Source: Agapetus fuscipes (taxonomy: Eukaryota; Arthropoda; Insecta; Trichoptera; Glossosomatidae). From it: 64,000 bases of DNA. The stretch's first letter is position 1, and each line of letters starts with the position of its first letter. This document shows positions 30,301 to 41,127 of the stretch, piece after piece. The stretch spans positions 2,480,001 to 2,544,000 of the forward strand of contig OX637338.1 in the NCBI GenBank assembly GCA_951799405.1, written 5' to 3'. The notes below the pieces were generated by a model. That model was not told the origin of the DNA. It did no database searches and saw nothing but the letters and a program-made list of their open reading frames with translations. Both the position numbers and the translations under genes were made by a program.

Positions 30301-33300
30301 ACAGTTTATTTACTTTGAATTCCAGTTTTTAATATTTGACCCGAGATTTTCAAGTTTTTTCAGTCCATATATTCTATTACTGTTGTTGGAAGTGATGTGT
30401 TGTACACTCTAGGTACTTGGTCAATTCAGAATAAAAATACTGTTACTACAACTAAGTATGGAGTTACTATGGTTTTAATCAAATTTAAAGTTCTATAGGT
30501 ACAATCTAATCTAATCTAAGTTTCAAATATATGTAACATTAAAGATTCACATTACATGCATTTTCACAAACAGACATGTACAAGTTTGCGCTTGCAAATG
30601 CCGCATGTGAACCTACAACATAAAAACCAAATCTCAATAGGACATACAACCTGCAACTCTTGCCGTCCTTCCCTGAAACAGGGGTGACATTGGCAAAGTG
30701 AACCATTTTTACAGCATGGGTTGTCAGCCGCATACCAGCCTGTAAGTCGAGGAACATACACGACAAAATTTCATTTTTTAAATCAATAAATAATAATATC
30801 TATGGACATCAAAACTAAAACAAAATCCAATTTCATAATCTTGTACCTGACGATGAAAAAATTGTTTTCGATACCGGTCGTACATTAATGAATTTTACTC
30901 ACCCCGTAACCATATACAAATTGTTTTTTTATTTTTTTATTTTAATATATTAAAATGAAAGGTTACAAAGTGAATGCCTCATCAATTAATGATATAATAA
31001 ACCCTAGCCGCCAACATTACAGATCAAACGCCACTTATTTCTGTCCCCATGGAAATCAAAAAATAAACAGAAAACAAATTCTAATTTTAAAAACCCTAGC
31101 CGCCAACATTACAGATCAACCGCCATTGCATGTAAATATATTCTCTTCAATTACATTCATTTAATTGCTACTTGATTTGACTTAATTGAAATTTATCAAG
31201 AAAAGAATATAGCAAACTGCCATAAATGAAATGTTTATACATTTATGAAAATGAATCATACTAACTTGTTTGCCACAGAAGCATGAAGGGCATGATGTCT
31301 TGAGCAGCCCAAATGCTTGTTGGTATCCACTGCTGGCCTGAGAATTGTGAATAACCACAGCTAATGGAATAGCCCCTGCATTTGTCGCAGTCAAAACTAC
31401 AGTGGCAGATGACATATATGTCTCCAAACTGCTGGTGGAGTCTATAAAAATGATTTCACCAGCCGAAAGCAGTGCTTGAGCCCTTCTCATAATGGGTGTG
31501 ACAATAACCACCGACCACATAGAGCTGTTGCCGGTAGTTTTTACCATAACTCCTGCAAACATGATAAAACTAACTAACAAACAATTGATAAAGAAAAATG
31601 TACGGGCAAGAAAGTAGGAGATGGATGCATATACTGTAACTCTGTCGCCATTGTATAACTGTAACTATGTCGCCATTCCGCTAGGGGCGGCTGGAGCCTC
31701 TGCAGAGCTGCCTTCGTTTCTTCCTATCCTTATATCCCTTTGACAATTTATTCATGCCAATCATCTTTTTCATACATTTTCTTCTTTTACACTCACTTTC
31801 ACAATCTCCTCAACCTGATCACTGCATTCTTTTCTCGGTCATCCCTTACCTTGTTTTCCTTTCACTTTCCCTGTATTTTTACTTTACGAGTTTTTATGTG
31901 TTCTGACTATAATCAGCTGCAGTTGCAGATTCAGGAGTTAAATAATTATAGCGCAAAATATATGTACGTGCATAGAGTGATCTAAAAAAATCTCAAATTA
32001 TGAGAAACTAAAGCAATGACATTAAAGAAATTAATCTCATACTATAGAGAATACTGATTGTGATTTCACAATCTGAAATGCAGGCAAACCTTTTCTTGCA
32101 TCTTTTTTTATGAGGAATACCTCCTTCTGTTTCATTGCATGAATCCAGCCTAATAATTTTATTGATGATGAGTAATTAAATAATATTTTTTTATTCATTC
32201 GAAGTTTATATAAGACAACTGTTTGTCAAATACTGAATAATTCTAACTATTCGATGAATAACAAAAAAAATGTTTAGTAATGCTGAACGCCATATAATAG
32301 TGAGTATTTCCGGCAGCACTAGTGTGTGTGTGTATAAAAATATATTATTATTTTAATTTGCAGAGTTTTCCATTACCTCTTTGTTGAAAAGAATCTTGTA
32401 GCTCTGCAAGCTTCTCAAGTGGGTCTACATGATTCCCATAAGCCTCACTTCTGTAATGATCATACATATTTTGGACGATGCGTCGTGTTGGGTTTATGGA
32501 AGCGTCAGCAAAGTCAATTTCAGCAGCTCCAGACAGGCGCAATTTTGCTTCATTGCATCTAATCGCATTATTAACGGATAAACCATTCTTGAAAAAATCT
32601 GCATATTGAGCCTGCAATTATATTATTTACAAATACACAAATCATACTCCTATACTTGAATTCTGCTGCAACGCTAACGCTACTAAACTACACATGTAGT
32701 GTAACTTCTTGACATGTTTTCCCCAAACGGGTCGCATGAGGTGGGTGGCACCTATTTATTTTTACAGGTAAGGGGGCCGACCTTACACTAACCTCTTCAG
32801 TTGAAGTGGGGGTTTCTCAGCTCTTGGCGGGGCTGGTACTCATTTATTGTGAAGGCTGACTAACTGACTGGTATTTTATTTTTGGGTTTCAAACAAACAC
32901 CAAAATGGGAAATCATTTCTGACACCCTCGGTGGGATTAGAACCCGAGCCCAGTCATAGAATGCAAGCACTCTACTAACTACGCTATCGAAAAATTGAAG
33001 CTTTATAATGTTTTATTTTCAATCCTCCAATTTCCAATAAATGAAGACCTTTCATATTTGAGAATCTATTGTGGTGCAGTATGTCTTGCAGAAATACATA
33101 AGGAAAAATCAACCAGAATATAATCATGTGATGTTACACCACTACACCATCCATAGCTCAGTTGGTAGAATGCTTGCATTTCATGCCTAGAGCTAGGGTT
33201 CCATCCCCACCCAGGGTATCAGAAATGATATCCTGTATCAGTGTTTATTTCAAACCCAAAAATAAAATACTAACAAGGTACACTCAGCCTTCACAAGAAA

Positions 33301-34719
33301 TGAGAACCAGCCCCCTCAGGAGCTGGGAAACCCCGCTACAACTGAAATGGTTGACATAAGGCTGGCCCCCTTAGTTGTAAAAATAAATAGGTTAGACACC
33401 CCAGTACCTACCCAAAAGAATAAGTAAAAGGGGACAAAAACAATATAAGAAGTATTTACTCACTTTGGTTTCTTCACTAGCACGTAACAATCGTAATGAT
33501 TCTGCTGTGTTTATGGGATGGTTATGAGCTCCCTCTATCTTAATGACAGCTTGTAATGGCGGCACCAACTTCAGAAATTTGTCCGTGTCTTTAGTATTGC
33601 GAGTAATAAGCTTGATTTTAATGTCAATACTCATGGGACATCCTGTATTTCTTTTACTGTTAAAGAGCTTGCCGTGACTGCTGTGTTGACAGAGCCATCT
33701 TCTGTGAGATACGTACCTGAAACAAGAATATGCTTGTAGATTTACACTAGCATTTGTAACTTAAGTGTCTACATTCAACAAATCTAAATTAATCTCCACA
33801 ACTCTCTCCATGAGTGCTCTGAAAATTAAATTTAAATTATCCTTGGTAAAAAAAACTAAATAAAAATTAAAATGAATTTAATACTTCAAATTAAGTAATT
33901 ATTAACAATTATTATCATTAACATAAAACTTTCAAATGGTGCTGCTTTACATAACAGGAGTGAGATTAGCAATCATCATTATTATCATTGGCACAACAAC
34001 CCAGGATGGTGTTAAAAAAATTAAATTAGGCTGATTTATTTGGTGAGCGCTGTTTTTGTGTGTACCACACCTCAAGAGCCCTCTGCGAGCTTGGTTGTCG
34101 CTGTAGAAAGCGCCAATTCTCAAGCAAGACCCAGTTGTTGTAAGGCTGGATGGACCTTTTGATGACCGGTCTTTGGTAAAGGTTTATGAATTTTTCAACC
34201 CAGCGAAGAGGAAATTTGAAAATATAAATGGTATATTTTTTGTGCTCCGCCGGGATTCGAACCCACGACCTTCCAGTTACGAGTCCGAAGTGTTACCACC
34301 TGGACTACAGACCAGTGTTGGCCTCCTTAATCAACCACAGCCGTCACTGTCCATCCTTCTCCTTCCTCTTCCAGTCTCATCATATTCCTCCCACACGACA
34401 GTCAGCCACCATTCCTTCCAGCCATTTAAAACTGGGCCGTTGTACTTTTTTTTTCAATTTAAATGCCATAGCCGCCGACACTACAGATCAACAGTATTAC
34501 AATACAATATAGACATTAGATTAGACATTACCTCTTTGGCGTTTCCTTTCTCAAATATTTATGATGCAGTATCCATGAGGCATGATTCAAATTTCCAAAT
34601 GTTTGCGCCCACGAAAAGGATTCTTCTTCAGTTGTCAGATGAGCTCGCAGTATTATCATGTTGTCATTCCTCTCGGCAACTGTAGAGCTCCAATCGTCAG
34701 GGTATTTAAAGTTCTCCAT
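27392..34719 (-). CDS. MULE-transposase/SWIM zinc-finger protein, six exons seen
   Basis: Exons in coding order: 34532-34719, 33464-33716, 32377-32611, 31266-31552, 29719-29895, and 29034-27392 broken by a MITE (28435-28860). All junctions use GT-AG. It resembles the MULE-SWIM family of transposase-derived proteins: an N-terminal 'FSWAQTFGNLNHASWILHHK' block; a Cys/His block ('RWLCQHSSHGKLFNSK') leading to 'GAHNHPINTAESLRLL'; a MULE core with 'GEIIFIDSTSSLE' and 'APDIFMTDDCAAEKQALRAV'; 'LLCHFHVCQAEWRW'; and a C-terminal SWIM finger 'CSCYAGQQGAFCKH'. A 7-residue STSTAIP repeat lies near the end. Whether this is a host gene or an old transposon is open. Without the MITE the last exon is in frame. 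Confidence 0.8.
27795..27940 (-). repeat. 21-bp coding minisatellite (STSTAIP repeats)
   Basis: Seven or so tandem 21-bp units ('ggaatggcggttgatgttgat') inside the last exon of the MULE/SWIM gene, encoding repeated (P/L)STSTAIP. The units differ at single bases only, so the array is young and probably length-variable. Confidence 0.85.
28435..28860. mobile_element. ISL2EU-type MITE inside a MULE/SWIM exon
   Basis: 426 bp, ends 'agggaagtatca' and 'ctgcaactaccct', AT duplication at 28433-28434 and 28861-28862. Its right 140 bp are the inverse counterpart of the left end of the MITE at 18153. Removing it and one AT restores an open frame (..NTNN-YAEAC..) across the site. Confidence 0.9.
29434..29656 (+). 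repeat. Repeat C copy, in an intron
   Basis: Plus orientation, from 'ccttgacttataggttggta' to the tail 'ttagattatagattatag', which shows the (GATTA/TATA GATTA)n end. Within the intron between the last two exons of the MULE/SWIM gene. Confidence 0.8.
30098..30278 (+). repeat. SINE A copy with internal deletion
   Basis: A-box head 'atagctcagtggtagaatgc' is joined directly to the body at 'ggaaaccccccacttcaact', with the B box and first body half lost. Ends near 'gcagcttacttgcgtt'. Confidence 0.75.
30510..30770 (-). repeat. Repeat C copy
   Basis: Minus orientation, starts at its tail '(taatc)n taag' (30507-30520) and ends 'cagcctgtaagtcgagg'. In an intron of the MULE/SWIM gene. Confidence 0.8.
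30838..30975 (+). repeat. Fold-back relative with degenerate hammerhead-like core
   Basis: 'cctgacgatgaaaaaattg' followed by 'ttttcgataccggtcg': CTGACGA-T-GAAAA-loop-TTTTC-GATAC. Ends 'ttaaaatgaaaggttacaaa', resembling the 3' ends of the fold-backs at 39098 and 58090. Core GAAAC is mutated to GATAC. Confidence 0.45.
32683..32995 (-). repeat. SINE A, near full length
   Basis: Body plus tRNA-like head on the minus strand (B-box-like 'gggttctaatcccacc', A-box-like region near 32985). In an intron of the MULE/SWIM gene. Confidence 0.8.
33148..33398 (+). repeat. SINE A, head and body, 3' end missing
   Basis: Head 'atagctcagttggtagaatg' with a degenerate B box 'agggttccatcccc', body to 'gtaaaaataaataggtt'. 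Faces the copy at 32683 tail to head, so the two form an inverted pair about 150 bp apart. Confidence 0.8.
34036..34318 (-). repeat. SINE B, near full length
   Basis: Minus orientation: B box 'gggattcgaacccac' (as read on plus) at about 34252, body 'aaagcgccaattctcaagca', 3' end 'ttatttggtgagcgctgttt'. Confidence 0.8.
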
Positions 34720-35344
34720 CACAACTGCAGATCAGTGAACCTAGCTGAAAACAAACTGTTAACAAATTAGGTAGACTGGCACACAAGCAAACTTATGTGC
34801 CTACACAGATAAATTATTTGTTTGATTCGTATTGAGATAGAATTGAACTATCCAATCTAATGAATTCTCTATAAATAATTGTCTTCAAAACTTTAGAAAA
34901 TTGCAACAGCACTTAAAAAGTTCAGCATTTAAACCTAAACTCAGTACGAAAATGTTGTTGAACAGCGCAAAAAAATATACAAACTTAACAGTCACAATAT
35001 TGATTGAAAAGGTAACATGGTAAAACCACAGTATATTAAGAAAGAATGTATTAAAACACCATATAAATAAATGAACATGTTGACTCACCAAACTACCAAG
35101 ATGAAGTGATAATTGGCGGTTTTTCAAAATGCGCGCGCACCACTTCCTTTTCTTCTTATAGCCAAATCACCCTTTTGTATTGCAAAAATAAAGACATTTC
35201 GTATTTTACCTACCAGCAAACAACGTTTTTAGCATATGACAATACTTCTGTGTTTATATGTGTGAGTGAACAGGCGAAAATAGGTTGAGAATGGAAAGGC
35301 GCGTACTGCGCTAAATCAGTGGCCTTGTGCGAACTAGCCTTTTA
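34720..35344. other. Region upstream of the MULE/SWIM gene
   Basis: AT-rich sequence with no recognised gene. It may hold the promoter or an upstream exon of the minus-strand MULE/SWIM gene. A short GC-rich patch 'aaatgcgcgcgcaccac' near 35130 is the only departure in base composition. Confidence 0.35.
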
Positions 35345-35840
35345 TAGGCCGTGTTCGGGGAGCGCGCTTCAAGCGCTTCAAGCACTCACACACCGTTCGG
35401 AGAGCTCATCGTAAGCAAATATTATGAGGTATGACGTCACGCACGACGCCTCGACCATTCGCTATTTTCGCTTTTTTGCGAAGGTGGGTCGGCTGAAGCG
35501 TTCCAACTTCACACCAATGGTTCATACAGTTCCACTGACAGTTGACAGCTAACCTCAACAACACGAATATTAGACACAATTATTAATGTTAAATAATGGA
35601 TTCGAGATATCAAAAGCTCTTCAATAATTGAAAATTCTGCTGGAAATATTGAAATCATGGCTCAATAATGCGTTTCAAGATAAATCTGCATCCGTTCTGC
35701 CGAGCTTTGACAGCTGCTGTGTGGTTGACATATGAAATTCGCTTTTTATCGTTCGGGGAGGTTTGCGATCGAGCTACCCCCACCACGATTTTTACTGTAA
35801 GCGTTCAAAGTGCTCAAGCTAGCTCCCCGAACACGGCCTA
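35345..35840. mobile_element. MITE with 'taggccgtgttcggggagc' inverted ends
   Basis: Left end 35345-35363 and right end 35822-35840 are perfect 19-bp inverse copies; similarity continues inward ('gcgcttcaagcgcttcaagc' against its inverse near 35795). The interior has no coherent coding frame. Superfamily uncertain; GGCC-type ends are compatible with PIF/Harbinger or P-like elements. Confidence 0.75.
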
Positions 35841-35841
35841 T

Positions 35842-36185
35842 GGCCGTGTTCGGGGAGCGTGGCGGCCGCGGCGTGGCGGCCGTGGCGGCCGCAGACAGTT
35901 GAACATAGCATCATGCCTAGGAAACTTAGGGCATATTTTGGTTCCTGGCAACATTATTTGGGTAGTTATTCACAGTCACGGTTTCTCCGACCAATCAGAG
36001 CTCCGATTGGGTCACATGTCTGGTCACGAGGTATACCGCCAGTCCCCATGTGGCGGCCATTTGTGTTTTTGCAATCTACGCAAGGAGCGCTTCCCTTTTG
36101 AAAATTCTTTAAATTTTGTGATTTGGCAATTTACAATGTCCAGTCGCCGTTGTTGTGTACCTCATTGTTTTAATACGGAGTTAAA
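35842..36185 (+). mobile_element. Left end of a second element with the same terminus, possible THAP first exon
   Basis: Starts one base after the MITE with the same 'ggccgtgttcggggagc', followed by a GC-rich 'gtggcggccgcggc' block. At 36136 a short frame reads MSSRRCCVPHCFNTELK before a possible splice donor (aa|gtaatc). The start is like a THAP zinc finger (compare MSSKYHKYCVVPMCTN at 58869). The rest of a THAP domain was not found, so this is probably a truncated transposon end. Confidence 0.4.
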
Positions 36186-37432
36186 GTAATCGGATTCGTT
36201 TCTATTTCACGATTAGTAATGTACTTACTGGAAAAAACAAAAAGTTTGGGTGAACTGTACTTTTTGTATGAAATGAAGGACTGTACTTTTTGTATGAAAT
36301 GAAGAACTGTTTTTTTAGAAAAGTTGTACTTTATAAGTGTGAAATGTGTCTTCTTGTGGGAATACATTTAGTGTAAATCTTAAATGTGATATATCTTTTC
36401 AACATCAGATTATGGACATAATTATTAAATTTGAATTGAGCAAGTCACAATGTATACCTATATTATGATAGAAAAATAAGTAATAACACATTAAAAAAGA
36501 AGAAAATGTATTTATAACATAAATGTAATTTATAATCAATTGTTGTAATGTAATTAAGTTGTGCTATTTGAAGTTTTTTTTTTAAATAAAATATGTTTTA
36601 CCATCTTCAATTGTTTTTATTTACTTCGCCAACTGAGTAGAACAGTAATAATATAGAATGATATTATGATGATAATTTAGTATTGTCTAGACACGTAGGG
36701 TAGTTACTGGCGCTACCCATCGTTTCATATATAAATAATACTACTTGGTTACATTTTTTTTGTTCTAAGACCGCCCTCTATAAACCTACATACTCTGTGC
36801 ATAGCATCACATCTCCCATACAAGTTAAGTGTGACAAGGACGGATAACAAATTACTTCACGAAAATTACTCGTAAGTTCTTTCCTAAATACTTTTTATTT
36901 TGAGCTTTTATAAACAAAGCACAAAGGTTCAAATAATAACAGCTTTCAAAACTTCATTTCAGACAGCATTGTAGTAAGGTATCCGCTTTTCTAACCAAGT
37001 AATTCTAACCAAGAGATTTAATACTTTTTACATGAAAATGTTATGTTATTCAGTTATAATGGATTGAATTTAATGGAGAAAGTATTTTTTTTAATCATGA
37101 AAAAGGTGTTTTTTTACAATATTGAAATTTTATTTGAATTTTGATTTACGTCGCTTAATCACAGCGCTGTTCTTTATGAGACCACTCTTAAATCATATCG
37201 GAGCTGTGAGCTCCACTGAAATGACATTTTGTATCATTTGACAGTTAATAATCATTATCAATATTATTGATATTTTCACTTCCAGACATTCAGTGCCGCA
37301 ATAGAGAAAATACAATAAAATCTCAAAAACAGAAATCTGCATGTTTTTCGCATTAAATAAATTGTTTATTGTTCATTTCAAATGTGTGATTTGAATTGGG
37401 TTGTCATTTTCTGTGGCTATAACCTATAAGTG
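36186..37432. other. AT-rich intergenic stretch upstream of the Rab-like gene
   Basis: Contains a two-copy 29-bp tandem repeat ('ctgtactttttgtatgaaat') near 36255-36310 and a repeat C-like remnant around 36340-36420. Otherwise featureless. The promoter of the Rab-like gene should lie in its right part; no firm TATA or initiator was picked. Confidence 0.4.
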
Positions 37433-40400
37433 ATGGCATCTGTCAGAATCCCAGAACAAAAAGTGATTTTGTGCGGAGAATATGGTGTCGGTAAAAGTTC
37501 ACTATTCCGGAGGTTCACGAATAATACTTTTGTCACAAGAACTGATAGAAAATCCACTCTAGGCCTGGACCACTATGACAGAGTCTTTAAGCTCGGTGAT
37601 AGGGATATGAAGGTACGTAGCCAAAAATAATATTAAATTACCTTTACGCTCTCACTGTCGCTACTTTATACTCGAGGTTTTTTTACGGGATCTTTTGAGG
37701 ACGCGCCTGCTCTGAATCCCATGGATAAATACATCCAACTTGTAGACAGGAGCTTTGGTGTAGCCGGGCCAGTTGCCTGGGATGAACTGCCTGTCGACCT
37801 TCGCTCTGACCAGCCCACCATCGCCTTCAGAAGAGGACTTAAGAAAATGCTGTTTGCGTAGAGCCACGGTGCCCTTGAGATGGTCTGTGAGCATTAAACG
37901 GCGCCACCGGAAATAAATCATCCATCATCATCTACACGTCCCAACGAGTCCATTGGTTGCGAGTTACTTCTACGAACTATTCTTCGGTTCTACGGACAGG
38001 TTGTCCGTGGCAATGAGGATAATATTAGGATGATTTATTTAGTGAGCGTTTTGTGTGAATCACACCTCAAGAGCCCTCTGTGAGCTTGGTCGTCGCTGTA
38101 AAAAGCGCCAATTCTCAAGCAAGACCCAGTTGCTGTGAGGCTGGATGGACCTTAATTGACCGGTCTTTGGTAGAGGCATGTGAATTTTTTACCCAGCGAA
38201 GAGCATACTTGAAAATACAAATAGTATTTTTTGTGTGCTCTGCCGGGATTCGAACCCACAACCTTCTATTTACGAGTCAAAAGTGTTAACCACCAGTCTA
38301 AGGACCGGTCAAATAGGAAGAAGATAGGCTGGTTGTAATCGGTGGCTTGGAGGGAAAATCCCCCACACGATGGATTAATCAAGTGAAGACAGCAGCAGAC
38401 ACCTTGGTTGTTGGAGCACTACGGGCAGCACAGTCAAGAGAGAACTGGAGAAGGGTGGTTGCTTCCACAAGGGTCACAACCCTAAGCAATGAGGATAAAG
38501 ATTAAGGAGAGAGTTATTGTGGTCCATATGAGCTGGAGCTTCCAGACATTTCACCCTTATCTTTGATGGGGTTCTTATATGTAGTTAGATAATTTTTTTT
38601 TTCTCTTTTGAATCATCCTTTGCTTGACAAGCAGACACCTATAAGTTCGCGTTTACACATGTCGTGAATCGAATTCACGACCTTTGAAATACGAGTCCGT
38701 AGCCTTAACCACTACACTACAGACCTATGTCAACTTGGCAGACTCCATTTAGGATTATACCTGCCTTGTAATTTGTGTTTTAATGCTCGTCATGTTTTTC
38801 ACTTTTGCAGCTTCAGCTCTGGGACACGGGCGGCATGGAAAGAGTTGCCTCCATAACGTCAAGTTATTACAAATTTGCCGAGGCAGCAATTTTAGTATTT
38901 TCCCTCGACAATGCCGCTTCCTTCTACACACTGTCCCAGCATCTCTTGGACATAGTCACGTATGCTGAAAATGCTAAAATATTCCTGTGCGGAAACAAGT
39001 CGGATCTAGAAACCTCGGCCCCGCAAGTTACGGATGCTGACATGGAAGCCTTTTGGTAATTATGAATGCTTAATAATAATAATATTAAGATGATGATTAA
39101 TTAAAATACTTTTTTAACTTTGTTACAATTCACTTGAGTTTTATTTTTTAAAAAACACAACCAGTTTCGGGAGAAGCAGTACCTCCCATCTTCAGGTGTA
39201 AATATCAACTAAATATCAATATCAAGTTGATATTTACACCTGAAGATGGGAGGTACTGCTTCTCCCGAAACTGGTTGTGTTTTTTAAAAAATAAAACTCA
39301 AGTGAATTGTAACAAAGTTAAAAAAGTATTTTAATTAATTAAAATGTGCTTTCACAAAGTTACTGCCCAAAATCTAATTAAGATGATGATGATGATGGAT
39401 GATTTCTTTCCTGTGGTTTATTTGGTGAGCACTGTTTTTGTGTGAATCACACCTCTGCGAGCTTGTTCGTCGCTATAGAAAGCGCCAATTCTCAAGCAAG
39501 AACCAGTTGCTATAAGGCTGGATGGACCTTTGGTGACCGGTCTTTGTTAAAGGTTTACAAATTTTTCAACCCAGCAAGGAGCATATTTGTAAATAAAAGT
39601 GGTATATTTTTATGCTCCGCCGGGATTCAAGCCCACAACCTTCCATTTACAAGTCTGAAGCGCTACCACTAGACTACGGACGGTCATGTTTATTTCCTAT
39701 ATTTATCACATGATGAGGTTGTGTAATGCTTTGCATCTATTATAGTCCATACAAGACTAATCATTATAAACGACATAATTCTCAGTTATGTCATAAAAGT
39801 GTTGATCTATGATTTTTTCAAAGGCAACGCAACTGCTAAGCTGCACATATCGTCCCCCCAGTGCTTGTTTGGGTTATCTGCCATTTTATTCAAAGATGAC
39901 CTTTCAATGAAATAGCCTTAAGAATCACATTCCACAATCTGAGCTAAGAAAAACAAATGTAAAACACGATAATGTGAGAGTGGTCTTAAATATTTTAAAA
40001 TTCAATTTCCAGTTTTCATAAGACACATTGGTCCAGTTTGCTCATGTGAAATCACCTGATGGTAGGTATTACCGTAGCTATTTGATGACAGCACGGAATA
40101 AAACATGGCGGTGCCTTAACAGCTGATCATTATCCTATATAAAATGGATGATACCGCCATGTTTTATTTCGCCCTATCTTCAAATAGATACGGTAAGATC
40201 TATCAACGGTCGTCGAGACTTTCAACCCAGGTTTAATCTGTTTTAATTCTTTTAAACATGGCTGACAACTTTTCAATTTCAATTTCAAACCATTCATATT
40301 CATTCTGTTTTTCTTCAGCGAACAGTGTCACAATCTGATAAGTCACACTTACAAGACGTCCTGCAAATCCGGGAGCGGGATAGAGGAGATGTTCACCGAC

Positions 40401-40517
40401 ATAGCCGCCCAGCTGCTGCAGTCCAACCAGTCAAAGATAGACTTGCAGAATATAGATCACCGGAGCTTTAAAATTACAACACCAGACGAAATAACCGAGC
40501 CATCATGCCTGTGCTGA
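37433..40517 (+). CDS. Rab-like small GTPase, three exons
   Basis: Exons 37433-37612, 38811-39055 and 40319-40517, joined in frame by GT-AG introns, give 207 residues. P-loop 'GEYGVGKSS' (residues about 15-23), switch I region 'STLGLDHYDR', G3 'LWDTGGMER', G4 'GNKSDLE' and G5 'TSCKSGSG'. The C-terminus 'PSCLC' is a likely Rab-type (CxC) geranylgeranylation signal, so it should act on membranes as a trafficking switch. Switch I lacks the usual Rab 'TIGVDF' wording, so the subfamily is not assigned. The first intron contains LINE and SINE debris; the second has a fold-back and a SINE. A Harbinger-like element begins 14 bp after the stop. Confidence 0.88.
37665..37928 (+). pseudogene. LINE 3' end (CR1/Jockey-like RT C-terminus)
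   Basis: Reads 'LVDRSFGVAGPVAWDELPVD' and 'LRSDQPTIAFRRGLKKMLFA', the 'W.eLP.....F...LK..LF' signature of non-LTR RT C-termini. Then a short 3' UTR ends in 'aaataaatcatcc(atc)n'. Another copy is at 48474. In intron 1 of the Rab-like gene. Confidence 0.8.
38033..38312 (-). repeat. SINE B, near full length
   Basis: Minus orientation, B box 'gggattcgaacccac' near 38246 (plus reading), 3' end 'tttatttagtgagcgttttg'. Intron 1 of the Rab-like gene. Confidence 0.8.
38318..38504 (+). pseudogene. LINE RT extreme C-terminus
   Basis: Frame 38345-38504 reads 'PTRWINQVKTAADTLVVGAL' then 'RAAQSRENWRRVV' and ends at a stop: the 'RW.d.v...A.....WR..v' end of endonuclease-RT LINEs. Truncated at its left by the SINE B copy. 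Confidence 0.65.
38600..38735 (-). repeat. Repeat C fragment joined to a tRNA-like SINE head
   Basis: 'caagcagacacctataagtt' resembles repeat C; 'gaattcacgacctttgaaat' to 'actacactacagacc' is a tRNA-like head (B-box-like) on the minus strand. Too diverged to place firmly. Confidence 0.4.
39098..39338. repeat. Fold-back element, almost perfect 105-bp arms
   Basis: Left arm 39098-39210 and right arm about 39224-39338 are inverse copies. The right arm has 'cctgaagatgggaggtactg' followed by 'cttctcccgaaactggttgtg': CTGAAGA-T-GGGAG-loop-CTCCC-GAAAC. Ends 'attaaaatgtgctttcacaa', shared with 58090. In intron 2 of the Rab-like gene. Confidence 0.9.
39385..39690 (-). repeat. SINE B with LINE-type (GAT)n tail
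   Basis: Minus orientation. At its 3' end (39385-39425) the sequence is 'gatgatgatgatggatgatt' then 'tctttcctgtgg', the same as the 3' end of the LINE copy at 48474. tRNA-like head near 39625-39690. Confidence 0.8.
40068..40195. repeat. Short palindromic MITE-like element
   Basis: 'taccgtagctatttgatgac'...'aataaaacatggcggt' (left) and 'accgccatgttttatttcgc'...'caaatagatacggta' (right) are inverse copies with a loop of about 40 bp. In intron 2 of the Rab-like gene. Confidence 0.7.
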
Positions 40518-41127
40518 ATCTAGTAAACTAATGCCCGTTTTCACCAAGAATATTTAAAGATAAAGTGCTGTTTAAAAATATTTAAGTACCAGTTTTGTTT
40601 TCACCAGCATTTAAGAACCTCTTTACTCGCTAAGAACTTCTTATATTTGCGAGCCCGATATTCCGCTCCCTAAACTGTCTCTTACGCTAAAGGACACTTT
40701 AGCGGCCTGTCAGTGAGGTTATGTCATGTGTAAACTGCAAATAAGTGGATATGGACGCCGATATCCTTGTTTTTTTAGAAACTCTTAAGGATAAAGAAGT
40801 TGCTAGGACTTATCTACGTCCAAAAAGTTTTGAGAAAGGTAAAAAAATGTCGATAAGAATGACATCGATTTTTGGTGCGGATATCGGCTGTCAAAAATAC
40901 AATCATGTAGCTCCTTGCTGGATAAAATTGTAGTAATTTTTATATTTTCGGACAACAGAGCTGTACACATATAGTTTTGGTAAAGATGTTGTGGAATAAC
41001 TATTATCGTCCATGAATTTATTACGTATTTAAAAACATCGATCTTTTACATTGATCGATGTTTATAGGTACCTACCATAAATTTGTCATATCACAGGCCT
41101 TATGATATCCTTCAGATGGATTGTTAC

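Noticed and set aside
34240..34320. tRNA-like B box on the minus strand
   Set aside because: Same head occurs in all SINE B copies; not a functional tRNA gene.
35668..36189. 173-codon open frame spanning the MITE end
   Set aside because: It runs across a transposon terminus and a GC-rich repeat, so it is composite; only the last 17 codons resemble anything.
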